A stretch of 64,000 nucleotides of DNA from Ficedula albicollis (taxonomy: Eukaryota > Chordata > Aves > Passeriformes > Muscicapidae): positions 78,996,889-79,060,888 of the forward strand of contig NC_021674.1 in NCBI RefSeq assembly GCF_000247815.1, read 5' to 3'. Below the pieces are notes generated by a model. The model was not told the DNA's origin, made no database searches, and worked only from the letters and a program-made list of their open reading frames with translations. The stretch's first letter is position 1, and every line of letters starts with the position of its first letter. Shown here one piece after another: positions 13,191 through 24,731 of the stretch. The position numbers and the translations under genes are program-made.

Positions 13191-14094
13191 TAGGTAATGT
13201 GTTTTTGGTAGCAGCTCAGTCAACGTTGTTGATGCGTTCCTGGAGAGTTTTGGATGAGCGCCAGCCAGTACAGACAATGTGCTGCACACCAGAGTGCTCT
13301 GGATGTTCCATGAGCAACACTTTTGGTCTCCTGAGGTTTTGTGTGCTTCCTCCGTGCTGCCCATGCAGAAGGGTTTGGTGGGATCTTCCACCCATCACTG
13401 TGGAAGGAACGTGTAATCAGCCTTTCAGCTCACTTCACTGCAGTTGCTGGCCTTTACCAGCAGCTTTTTTGGCTCAGTTTCAATGGTGCTTTCCTTGCCC
13501 ACAATAGTTCGTGCCAGTTTCTGGAAACTTTTGTTTCATAGAGGCTTTTTCTGGCAGCATGGTGACCTATATGCAAACAAATGCACAGCATGTTCTTTTG
13601 AGCCAGAGAAAGGCTTGCTAAGACATTCTCTTTTTGGTTTAAAGAAATACCAAGTGTGTAGCAATGATTTCCATGAATAAGGTTCTGCAAACTCAGCATA
13701 ATACTGAATTCAGCAAAAAATTATGCAGCTTGAATTAACACTGTGTAAAAGGCTCGCAGCCCAGCTTGCCTCAGAGTTCAGAGATAATACCAGATCCCCA
13801 GGTCTTTTTATTCCTAGGAGAGGGGGGAAAAAAGAATTCTGCTAATTTTCGTGCTACTACGTGCCAAAGTCCTACAGTGACCTTTTCTCTTTGCCCTCGA
13901 AACCCTTTCCCTGTGAAAATGAACAATATACTTCCCAGTGAAGGGTTTCACCATCTTGCACCTTTCCTGCAGGATAAAGCCCTCTTGAAGAGGAAACGCC
14001 TCATGTCTGGAGGTCATGTGGTGGATGGCAGATCGTGGAGAAGGGAAGGCTGTAAATCACTGGTGTTGAAACACTAAAAGCTGCTAAATAGGTG

Positions 14095-14370
14095 GTCCTG
14101 AGCCGTGGCCCAGCCCCGGTTTCCCTGTGCGCAATGCAGGGCTCGGGGCGCTTCCTAGAGCGGTCAGGGGCACGCTCGGGGCAAGTCTGCGGAAGGCTGA
14201 GGTTGCGCTGCCAGGCAGCACATCCACGTGGATTGCCAGTGGCTGTGGGAAGGCGGATGGCATGGACCCACCTTCAGGAAGTCACAGCAGTAGCCTTGGG
14301 AAAGTGTGATGCACACGCGGCTGGGTGGAGGTCCTTCCCGGGAGCGCAGTGTGCGGCCCCAGCACCTCAG
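14095..14370. other. GC-rich, CpG-containing patch
   Basis: About 275 bp of clearly higher GC content than its neighbours, with numerous CpG steps (for example CTCGGGGCGC, GAGCGGTCAGG, GCACGCTCGGGG). It has no recognisable reading frame and no LINE similarity that I can see. It could be a small CpG island of an internal promoter or enhancer, or the decayed remains of one. It is 2.8 kb upstream of the first coding exon. Confidence 0.4.
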
Positions 14371-15215
14371 AATGCACTGCTCAGGTTTCCTAGCAGAGAA
14401 GGCAGGCTTGCTCAGCACTGGGGAAATACACCATGGTGTTTTCAGCACTTCACAGCACATGCAGCAATTAAAAAAAAAAAATACACTTCATGAGAGCGGT
14501 AGTTAAAAAGTGAGAAATTACTAATTAGTAACCAAGTAATTCGGGGTTTGATTCACACAAATTGCACTATTACTGTAAGAGAGGATTGCAATTTCAGGCT
14601 AGCTGGGGTTTGGTGGGTTTTTTCTAAGGCACTGAAAATGTAATTGATGTTCTGTTCATTAACTGCCAGGTTTCGGGTTTCTTGTCCTTTTTTTCGTCAT
14701 CTGAGATATTACAGGCATAAGACATGCCTGGAAAATAAAGGGAAAAAAAAAGCCTACTGCCTTCCCCTTTGCATCGTCATTTGCAGCTCTCAGGTTTTCC
14801 CACTAGATTGTTCTTGTAAACTCTTTCATTTCATAGCACGCAAGAGTGACCACTTAGAACATCATTATAGTGCTATCATTAGCATAAGGGTTTAGTTGTA
14901 CAGAAAGCTGTGAGATGAGCTAAGTGTCATTTTCTCTTCTACCTTGGTAGAGTGCTAATAACATGATTGCTGTCAATTCTTCTCATTAGTCTCAATTTAT
15001 ACAGAGAATTTTAATTTTTTTCCTTCTGGATAAGAAATCCAGCTGGTAGAACTCACCCCCCGAAGTGTCTCCCTCCCCTACCTCTGTGCAGATCAATTAG
15101 CAGCTATGTATCTTGTCTCTAGATGTTAAGTTGTTGAAGGGCTAATCTGTGTTGGTTGGTTGTGGGGTTTTTTCTGTTCATGTAAGCATTTCAGCTGAGT
15201 GCTCAGACGTGTAGC

Positions 15216-15226
15216 ATGAGTCAGCA
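15216..15226 (+). promoter_or_regulatory. CNC/small-MAF site (ATGAGTCAGCA)
   Basis: A perfect match to the 11-bp half-MARE RTGASTCAGCA that heterodimers of BACH/NFE2/NRF proteins with small MAF proteins bind. It lies 2 kb before the first coding exon of BACH2 itself, so autoregulation is possible. Motif only. Confidence 0.45.
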
Positions 15227-15299
15227 TAAAGATTGAAAATACCAGCAAAAGAGAATCTGTAAGCATTCCATTAAGGCTTCCAGTAACATTACAGTTCTG

Positions 15300-15493
15300 C
15301 ACTGTTGGCAAAAATACCTATTTTGTACAGAGTCATCATAGCCACTGGCTTAAAAATACTCGTATAAAGGTGGAAAGATGAAGTTACTGTTGAGAACACT
15401 GTTGGCAAAAATACCTATTTTGTACAGAGTCATCATAGCCACTGGCTTAAAAATACTCGTATAAAGGTGGGAAGATGAAGTTACTGTTGAGAA
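15300..15493. repeat. Tandem duplication, 2 copies, period 97
   Basis: Copies at 15300-15396 and 15397-15493, directly abutting, with one mismatch in 97 (GGTGGAAAG/GGTGGGAAG). The unit starts CACTGTTGGCAAAAATACC. Confidence 0.95.
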
Positions 15494-17182
15494 GTTTAGT
15501 CAATATAAGTAACAAGTGTGTCCTCTTAAGTCCATTCTTGTCTAGATCATTAGTGTCTTTCAAATGGCACTGTAGGAAAATGGTAACCTAGTTCGAGCTC
15601 ACAGCAAGAGAAATAGATTGAAGTCATGTTGTGTCTAGTGATGTGCCTGTATATTGCACTAGCAATAGAGAATGCTGCAACAATCCACATTTAAAAGTTG
15701 CAGAGGAGGAATTTTGCTTTTACTTGATACAGTAGTCAGATATTTACAGTGCAAAAGTACTGTATCAAAATACCATCATCTTACCCTTAGCCCTTGATGC
15801 CTCTGAAACTTACCTCTCAGAAGACAGTTGTTGTTCTCAATAAGGAAAAATAATTCCTTAAAATACTGCAGGTTTGTGCATTTGCACAACTTTCCCTTCA
15901 ACAGCAAATAGAGTAATAAATACAGATAATCCTTTTCCCCATGTAAGCCTGAAAACAAGAGAGTTTGGTTTGGGATAGTCTGTTCAGTCACAGCACAGGC
16001 TTTTACATCTTCCTACTCAGAGAAGTTGAAATGGGAAAATAATGCAAAGAGGATTCAGTCTAATGCTGGGGAAGATGTTTTGGGTAAATTAATTACTTCA
16101 ATGTGTTCAAGTGCAAAGGGGGTTCATGCAGTGTGGGGTATTGGGGGCAGCTGTTTCCCTCCACCATCACCACTGCAAATCCAGTCACCATGTTCAGAGG
16201 CTTTGCCAGTTCTACTTGTGGCAGAAACTGCAGAACATCAGGCAGAGAATTTCCCTGACTCAGACAGTAGTAATGGGTGTGTAATGGGTGTCTGACATCA
16301 TTCAACCTCTGCTCTGCTGTCAGAAGGGAAAGACCTGCAGCCAGGAGTACCCTTGGCACCCATGTGCTGCCTGGGGCTGGACATCCTTTCAGGTCAAGGG
16401 ATTTTTTGGGTCTGTGGGTCTGGAATTCGGGAAGATATACTCTTCTGTAAATGGCATTAAGCAATGTAATGGCACTGATGAAGGTGTGTTGCTTTAGCCA
16501 TGCATGGAAACAGATTTCTTCTGGAGCTGCTAAATATCTTTCTCTCCCTCTTAAGGCTTAAAATTCCAATTGAGAAATTAAGTTGCTGTAGTTAGTGGTC
16601 AGATACAGTTCCACCTTGCCTTTTACTTGAGCCAAGGTCTTCAGTGTAACTGTGTAGTGCTGCCTGTCCTCTGGAGAATAGACTTGGGGATTTGAGGGGT
16701 TTTTCCCTTTGATCTGAAAATACCAGAAGCAAGGGCAAAGCCCTTTTCTTCACCATTAGAAAACCCAACAGTCACTCTAGCTTTTTTTTTTTTTTTTCCT
16801 AAAATCTTCTAAAATTTCCAAAGTCCCCGTGTTATTGCCATTACTAAATTGGAAATTGGAGATGCTTAGTAGGTGGTTGAAAAAAAGCACTTTGCAGACT
16901 GTCTAAACCCTGTTTTGGTTTTGAGGGGGAAAGTCGGTGGGGCAAGTAGGTAATCCAAGCATGACAGGGTGAAATCTAGCAGCATCAAGCCAGTATCGAT
17001 CATGGTATCTTTCCCTAGGAACGTCCTTGGGTTTAAGCATTAATGGGCTGCTGGGCTGGGGTCTTGGGGTTGTTGGATATTGGGCTGAATCTCGCCGTAC
17101 AGCATTCGCCCAGGGACCGCGCTGCTCCTCACCACCTTGCCTGTGCTTTCTCCTCCCTTGTGCCCTGCAGGGTGTGAACGGC

Positions 17183-17425
17183 ATGTCTGTGGATGAGAAG
17201 ACTGACTCCCCCATGTATGTGTATGAGTCAACGGTGCACTGTACCAACATTCTCCTCTGCTTAAATGACCAGCGGAAGCAGGACATTCTCTGTGACGTGA
17301 CGCTGATCGTGGAGGGGAAGGAGTTCCGCGCCCACCGCGCTGTGCTGGCTGCCTGCAGCGAGTACTTCCTGCAGGCCTTGGTTGGGCAGACGGAAAATGA
17401 CCTGGTGGTCAGCCTGCCGGAAGAG
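17183..17425 (+). CDS. BACH2: BACH2 coding exon 1: start and first part of BTB domain
   Basis: Encodes residues 1-81. BACH2 is a nuclear repressor that dimerises with small MAF proteins on MARE sites and controls B- and T-cell differentiation. The exon begins at 17171 after a CAG acceptor, so 12 nt of 5' UTR precede the ATG (G at -3). Residues begin [15 protein letters not shown], as in mammalian BACH2. From about residue 20 the BTB/POZ dimerisation fold starts; D38 in ILCDVTL and the [16 protein letters not shown] core (47-62) are typical BTB residues. Cys20 corresponds to the cysteine reported at the human BTB dimer interface. The exon ends GAG/GTACAG at 17425, phase 0, and joins to 45099 to give SLPEE-VTVRGFGP. 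In the genomic frame an upstream extension to 17027 and a run past the donor are both intronic. Identification is very secure. Confidence 0.97.
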
Positions 17426-18429
17426 GTACAGTATGTCACCGTGCCCCTCCGTGACAGCCGCCCCTTCCTCCCCGCCGTGAGGAAATCCTCTGCGCTCTGC
17501 TGGGGCGGCCAGAGGGAGGTGGCACAGGTGCCAGCGGCTGCCCCAGCACAGCTCAGGATGTGCTTTGTGTGTTTGGGTGGGTTGCAGAGCACTGAAGGAT
17601 GGACATGTTCGCACCAGGCCGGCCTTAGGATGGAGTCAAAGCTTTAAGATGCTTCAGCTGTCTTTGTCACTGCTGCTGAAGGAATTGTACCCTAACGTTT
17701 TATTACCACAGCCACATTCAGGCCAGTATTAGGACCCTGATATTCCTCTGCTCTTCTAGACAGAAAATTTGAGAGGAGTGATGTGACAGCTACATGGCAG
17801 GTTATTGTTGAAAAATCATTTGAGCTGTCATGTTGCTGGGAGTTTCATTGCTGTCCACCCCTCTCTGGCAGCTCGTATCTTTATTCCACTTCTTCCCCCT
17901 CTCTTATATTTCATTCAGACTGGCTTCCTCACAGCTCCCCTCATAAAGAGTTTGGGATTTAGCTGTTTTCCACCGAGAAACCGTGAACGCAGTCTGTCAG
18001 AAAGCAGAGGTTTCGTCATGCAGCGTGGCTCCCACAGCAGGAAGCCCAGGGACGTAGAAAACACATACCTCACTGGAAAGTTTACTTTATTTTATCACAG
18101 AATCTCACTGGCTGGCTTCCACCCCCACTGTAATTTCCTCACAGCCGTAGAGCCGTGACAGTACAGCTACTGTAGGGCGTGCTGGTGGCTTTGCTGCCCA
18201 CAGAGAGGAGGTGTGTGCCTGATGGCCAGGGCTGCCATCACCTACTGCTTGCCCAGTGTCTCCAGCTGGGAAGGGTGGCATGAGAAGGGTGGCAATATAC
18301 CCGTTGCTCAGTGGGAAGGTACTCTGGCATACAGAAGGTTTTTCACCATCATGTGCTTAGTGCCCTTGAAGAGGCATGGTGTGTTTTTAAATGATGACAG
18401 GTCCCAAAGTGTCACACATAATTTTTCCC

Positions 18430-18519
18430 CCTCTGGTTTAGTTCTCCAGAGACTTCAGCAGCGCGGTGGCGACCACCGAGATCTACACCTCTGGTTTAGT
18501 TCTCCAGAGACTTCAGCAG
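18430..18519. repeat. 32-bp direct repeat flanking an adapter remnant
   Basis: CCTCTGGTTTAGTTC...CTTCAGCAG occurs at 18430-18461 and again, without mismatch, at 18488-18519. The 26 nt between them contain the adapter match. The sequence after copy 1 (CGCGGTGG) resembles that after copy 2 (TGCAGTAG), which would fit a chimeric or mis-primed read joined at this place. Confidence 0.9.
18468..18488 (+). other. Illumina P5 adapter remnant (contamination)
   Basis: Twenty-one consecutive bases equal the 3' end of the Illumina P5 flow-cell oligonucleotide; the core seen is GACCACCGAGATCTACAC preceded by GGC. A chance exact match of 21 bases in 64 kb is of the order of one in ten million or less. It sits between two copies of a direct repeat, so a read carrying adapter was probably built into the assembly. 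Confidence 0.93.
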
Positions 18520-19109
18520 TGCAGTAGTGTTGTCACAGCACAAGTTGGAGTGCATCAGAAGTAGGTCACTGGCTGTGACTTCATGAGTCCTGACACTGAA
18601 TTTTACTCATGAAGACACTTCAACCCAGACATTTTGCATAGGAGTTCAGAGATAACGCAGGGGACACGCTAGAATGCACACTTCAATTCTGCAGTGTCCA
18701 CTAATAATTTCCAGTGGAAGAATCAAGTCTCAGTCAGTGTCGCATGGCTTTCTCTCTACAAAGCAAGGGTAGGAGCAGGGGAGAGACAAAGCATGCCTGG
18801 GGTGCACAGGAGACTATCAGTGCTCTTCTACGAAGCTTAGTGAAAGCTCTGTATAATTCAGGTCCTGTTACATAAAGAAAAGTAATTGAAATTCAAGTAA
18901 GCATATGGAAGAGTGACTGAGACGTTCAGAAGAATGAGCCTAGCCTAAAGGAGAAGAAGAAAGGACCATGGCAGGTTCATAGTGCAGGTATGACAGCTGA
19001 GATGTGCAGCTCTGGTTAGGCAGAGGACCTGATCCAACTGTGAGGAGGAATTTCTCTTTAATGCTAAAAGATGCTGTTGGCTCAAGCACTGTTTGGTTTC
19101 AACTGGCTT

Positions 19110-19200
19110 TCAGTAAAATTAGATTGGAAATTAGAAGATTTCTAATTCCAGCAGCAGTGAGGTGCTGAGCTGCAGGCCAGTGGAGGGGTCATGATGTGCC
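19110..19200 (+). mobile_element. Possible CR1 fragment
   Basis: AAATTAGATTGGAAATTAGA then AGATTTCTAATTCC and GCAGTGAGGTGCTG follow the order of the CR1 3' part (AGGTTTAGATTGGATATTAG, then an AAATTTCTT-like piece, then GTGGTGAGGCACTGG). The match is weak and short. Confidence 0.35.
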
Positions 19201-21339
19201 TGCACTTGGTCACCCAGACCTATGTTAATATGACACTAAAGATTTAAAATACAAAGGTTTGTCTATGTGTTTTGTATGAGATGCTGTCTAAGAAAAAAAT
19301 CCTCCAGTTCAACCATAAATTATTTATATTTAAGTGAATCCCCTTTGAATAAATGAAGTATTGGAGTTTTACATTTTAGAAGGTATCTGAATGAAAGATC
19401 AAAAGCATTTTGTGACTTAGGGTTACACTGGCCGCTGTTACAGCTCCAGTGAAGCTCATGGAGTTGCAGAAGTAGTGAATCTAGTTCTTCAGGTTTTTCC
19501 AAGAACCCTGAAATTTTCATGCTCTACTAAGACCACCACTGCTACTTTGCTACATGCTTCTATTTACCAGTGTTTACTTGTACAGATATTTTCCACGTGC
19601 AAATTAATTGCTGCTAAACGCATTGAATCCTGATTTTTTTGGTGGCTACTTTACTGGAATAGCTGTGTGTGAGGTGGTCAGCTAAGTAATTTCCTCTCAA
19701 AAGCTAGTCACTTGGGATGAGGAGAGCTGCCTGATGCACCTCACTATGCCTCAGTTACTCCTTGGTTGAGATGCACATCTCTGCTGCTGGCGTTGCTCAC
19801 TTCGCAGTGCTTTGGTGGGTGCCTGTGCAGAGATACGGGAAGTGCCTCCAACAGCCTCAGAGCTCCCTGCAAGAGGAACCGAAACACTCCTGGTTTTTAA
19901 AAGCTGATAAAGCACAGGAAACACCATCTTAGTTATATTGCATTTAAAGAAGTTGCCAGGGTCATCTTTGGTTCACAAGCTAAGGACGCTTCCCAAGGCT
20001 GCTGTTTTCGGTCTGTGGTCTGCAGAGTTCTGGCAGCAGTGAGTTATTTCTTAAGGTACCTGTGAAAACTGACTTACTCTGTCATGTAGGGGGTTATTCC
20101 TCCAGTGGAAAAATTTCAAACAAATGTTGAAAATTGATACCCTGAGGGACTACTTTTTTCATGCTTAGAGACAATTTATGTTGCTGTATAATATTACAGA
20201 AAAACAGATGCTGAAAATAATTTTTAAATATAGTCTTCACTGTTCAAAACTTTTCCAAAGGTGACAATTGCTCATAAATTCACAGAGTTATTTTTAGGTC
20301 AACCACACAAACACTGTATTTTAAATCCGAGCATAGTTTGAAAACTGCTGAAATGTGTTGTGGAGAAAGGGCATGGTTGTTACTATTATTTCTCAAAGGT
20401 TTGATGTTGGAGCTGGATAAAACTATATATATAAAGCTTTTGCATTCATGTTATGTTGGTGTGAGGAAGCTTAACATCAAAGAAAATAACTTATTTCTGA
20501 TTATTCAAAGCAGTAAATCTGCCTCTGAAGTCTAAACTGACCACTTTTTTTTTACTTCATAGCATGTTGGGGTCATTTTGTTAATCTGGCATCCAGACAT
20601 TGTTAACTGTTGTCTAGCTAAACAGGGAACAGATGTTTTTTACATTATTTCTTGTTTATATCCAGTTACAAGCGAGAGCAGTCTTTACAATACACCAGTC
20701 ATTTCAGTAGGGAGACATTGTGCACACACAGAATTGGGACTAGTTGGATTTAGAGGGTTTTAAACCACTGCAAAACCTTGTGTTAGACATTTCAGGTTAG
20801 TTCAAGCATGTCTTAACGTGCCTCAGTTCAAACCTTTCCTTAATCAACTTAAACAAACTCAGTATGGAACTAATTCTGCGCTGATTGAAGAGTTGCCATA
20901 AACTCTTTTGTGCTGACCTTGGTAGTTTGATTTTGTACCACACCTTTTGTTAAGGCAACATATTTCAGTGTGTAGACAAGCTGCACAGAACAGATGCATA
21001 ATAGCAAGGGCTCAGATGTGGCCATGGTGTGTGAACTACCAGCCCTCAGAACAAGTTAGAGAAATCAAGTGTTTCAGCAGCCTACAGCTAATAAAAGAGG
21101 GCCCCATTAGCTCTTAACTTCTATGTTCTTTTCTTCATTTGCAGTTTTGCCAAACAAACCTTGCCTGTTTTTACCTGGGGTATTTTTCAGCAATTAATGC
21201 AGTTTTCCTCTAGCAGGTGCTGCTAAACGCAACCCAGAATTAGTACTTTCAAATAAGTGAGTTTGAAGCTGTTAAAGTTGGTTATTCACTCCATACCCCT
21301 AACTGATGTTTTGTTTTATTTAATCACAAAAACTGGTCT

Positions 21340-21780
21340 TCCTTCCTCTAACAAGGCACTTAATTAAGTTTTTAATTTATGATAAGAAGTTAAATGGCAC
21401 TTATGGGGCTTTTTAAATGGTTTCCACTTCCCATCCAGATTACAAAAAAAGGTGTGATGGAGAGAGACACGGCTGTCAGCCAGGGGTATTGTAGGTCATG
21501 CCAATATTAGCTGGCAGCAGGCCGTTATCCAATTAACATTGCTTCATCACTGCAAGTAATAGCTCTCGAGTAGATGATTGAGTCATTCATGCTGTAGTGG
21601 TACTCAACTTTACTTGAGAAGGAGCCAGTGCTCTGTCGAATGGGCTTTTTATTTGCTATTATTACCTGTCTGACTCTGCTAATGGAAGGGCACAGCGAGT
21701 CTGCGTGGGCAAGCTGGAAGATGGGCACTGGACAGGGGAGCGTCGTCTGTGCAAACACCTTCTTCACTCAGTCTGTTGAA
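21340..21780. promoter_or_regulatory. Candidate conserved non-coding block
   Basis: Repeat-free block with TTAATTAAG and TTTAATTTATGATAAG cores and a TGAGTCA at 21579-21585. Texture of a conserved intronic element; nothing more can be said without an alignment. Confidence 0.22.
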
Positions 21781-24569
21781 GGCTGAGGTGCAGTTAAATG
21801 GTGGAAAGACAGAAATAGAAACAGCAACAAGTAAAACTCCTCAGTGGCATTAGATTCCTACAGGTTAGAAATAGAGATTCTCAACCTTGCTTGCATTTTT
21901 TTTATTTACTTTCACCATCCATGAGAGCACTAGCTGCCTTCCTCTCAGATGAAGCTAAGCAAAGGTCTTCTGGAACATTAGACCAAGCTTTCTTTAGCAA
22001 TGGTCTGATACCAGCCTTTGTGTTCTTTTAGAAGCTTGCTTCTCCAGTAGATTGCTTAGTTTTACCTGTTGCCCTTGAATCTTGGGCCTGTTTCAGAGTG
22101 GTGACCTTTTTTTACTGCAATGAACTGCCTGTTGGGAATGTTCTCTTCCAGAAGGATTAAACTGAGCTATGCAAATCCAGGTCTTCCAAGGGGCAAAAGG
22201 AAGCAGCATCTCTTTTAGGATGAGGTTGTGGGATTTATCCTCACAGCCCTTTCCTTTGCTGTTAAGAGAATGATGTTCAAAGTAGATGCACACACCAAAG
22301 GCTGAATTCCTCCATGTTCCCTCTCCTTCACTGCTGTGAAACCTGCCTTTTCCCCACAGGGTCTAGTCCTGTGAAATTTGTCATCTGCTGCTTTGGTTGG
22401 CGTGGGTTAACTCCCTCACACGGTTGGTTAAGCTTTGCAAGGAGAAAGGCAGGACAGGACCTCGGATTTGGGATTCAAGGCTGGCAAAAGCTGAGTGTGT
22501 TGGAAGGCAAAGGCATGCAGCAGCACTCTGGGTGGGACTGAGCCAGGCATCTAACATTAGCATGGCTCGTAGCTGACAGGGAGGAGAAATACTGGCAGCT
22601 GCTAACCATCCATGCCAACCTGCCAGCCTGAGGGAAAAACGCTGGGAATTAGCCAACGAGAGATGATTGCCATGAGGAGAAAATCAAAGGCAGGATGCAG
22701 GAGGTCAACTTTTATATACCCTGCTGGCTAAAGGCACTTACTATTCCTTTTTATCTCTCTAGAAATAAACAGTGTTCTCTAACTTTGTCTTTTTCCTTTC
22801 TTTGTATGTATAAATATCGTATCTTTGAAGCGTGTAGGGACTTGAGCTGGGAGTGCTCTGCACAGGAGCACAGAGTGAAAGAGGTGATAAATGTGGAAAA
22901 AAGGAGCAAGAGGGCAAGAAGTTTATTTCCCAGCTGGAGGGATGTTTAACACAGTAGGGAACAACAAAAGACCCTTTTTCATTGGCACCCCGGAGATATA
23001 TTAGGAGTAGCTAAGGTTAGCTCTCAGACAATGGAGAGCAGTAATATGGGTTTCTCTTTACATGGCTGTATTGGCCATTGATGTTCCTCACAGATTGCAG
23101 CACTGGCCAGAATTATTTCTGCTTTGGCTCAGGAGGTGGCAAGAACCTGAAAGCCATTATTCCCTTCATCTGCAGAGCTTTTTGTAGTGGCAAAAGGTTA
23201 TATCTGTCAGGCTTCAAACTTGCTTATGCTTCAACCTTACCTCAGCAATGCCACTTCAATCAGTCCATATGGATATAAGGATGGGTCTTTGGTTTTCTAA
23301 ATTCCTCCCAGGGAACGTGTTATTTTTTGTGCTGCCCCACAGTGCCGACACTGACGGCACAGAGTGATGACTGGAGGCTGCAGCTCTGTAGTGAGAGTAA
23401 AACTGAGCATTTGGGTACTCTCTGCAGTGTGACATGACAGGACACTAATTCAGGAGAAACTATGAGGCAGAATTGAATGTTGTTTTACGTGTGTTGCTTA
23501 CGTAGCACAGTACAACATTCAAACAACGTACTTTGTTTCTAGCAGGTGAGCAATAAAACACAGAAATGAGATCTTCAAGATGTGATATGAAATTCCATCC
23601 ATGTATCACTGCAAAAGCTTCTAGCACTGCTTGATTTTTCATGCCTCAAGTGTGATGAAGAAACTAGCCACATACTTTTCATTCTGCATAGTGTAACTTC
23701 CATTATTTTCTGATGAGGGCTGTCTTGCTATTCATAACATTCTCTAATCTTTTCAGGTGGAGAAAAGAAAAATACATCTGTGTTGTGGTGAGAGCTAGGC
23801 TTTGAAAAGCAAAACAGAAGTAATGTATACATGCATGTTAAGTAGAGAAAATCTTGCAATAACTCCTTTCCCTCCCTTTGGCAGTAGCTGTACAATTTAT
23901 TTATTTATTCAAGTAGGCATATAAAAGTGTGCTGTTGAAGGGGATGGGGAGATGAATGCACAGAACAAAATTCACCATTTCAATGACTGGACTCAATTTT
24001 GTTGCCTTTGTTAGGCTCCAGCCTGCCATTACTGTTCAATTGGGCTGATTGACTGTGATTACACTTGCTAGTGAAAAGGCAGTTTGCAGTGTGGAAACTT
24101 TCTTGGTCAAATATAACAAACATGATCTAAAATGTAAAAGATATCTTGAATAGGAAGTCCTACATTAAGGGCACGAGAAGAAGCAATAAGAATGTGTAAT
24201 GGGAGGTGGATTGGTTTTGTTTGTTGTGTTTGGGGTTTTTTAGGTTTTTGTTTTTTATTTTCTGTGTTCAAATATATCTGAATGAAAATGAGATGGCTGA
24301 GCCATGACTGTGCCTCAGCTCTGAGCACTCTGGCCCTGCAGATTGAAAGATCTCTCCCTCTCCTTCTCCTCCACTTACAATTCTCTTACTTTTGCTTTAA
24401 CTCTTATCTAAAAATCCCTTTCAATTTCTTTAAAGACTTCAAAGCAGGTAGCTGCTCTTTTAGAGTCCAGAAATACAGGCTGTGCATTTGACTAAACTGA
24501 CAGGCAAGGTCCACTGAAGATACCTGTCAGCTTCACAGCATCAGACACCACAACCTGGAAGGTACCTTC

Positions 24570-24731
24570 TGATTACAGTACCAAGTTTTGATCCGAAGAT
24601 ACACAAAAAAATAAGAGTTCAATCTTCATACAGCACTTTCTGACAAGATTTGATTACAGTACCAAGTTTTGATCCGAAGATACCCAAAAAAATAAGAGTT
24701 CAGTCTTCATACAGCACTTTCTGACAAGATT
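24570..24731. repeat. Tandem duplication, 2 copies, period 81
   Basis: Copies at 24570-24650 and 24651-24731, abutting, with two mismatches (ATACACAAA/ATACCCAAA and TTCAATC/TTCAGTC). The unit starts TGATTACAGTACCAAG. Confidence 0.95.

Noticed and set aside
17027..17647. Continuous 206-codon open frame as a single-exon gene
   Set aside because: Only 17183-17425 matches BACH2. The parts before the CAG acceptor (17170) and after the GTACAG donor (17426) are intronic.
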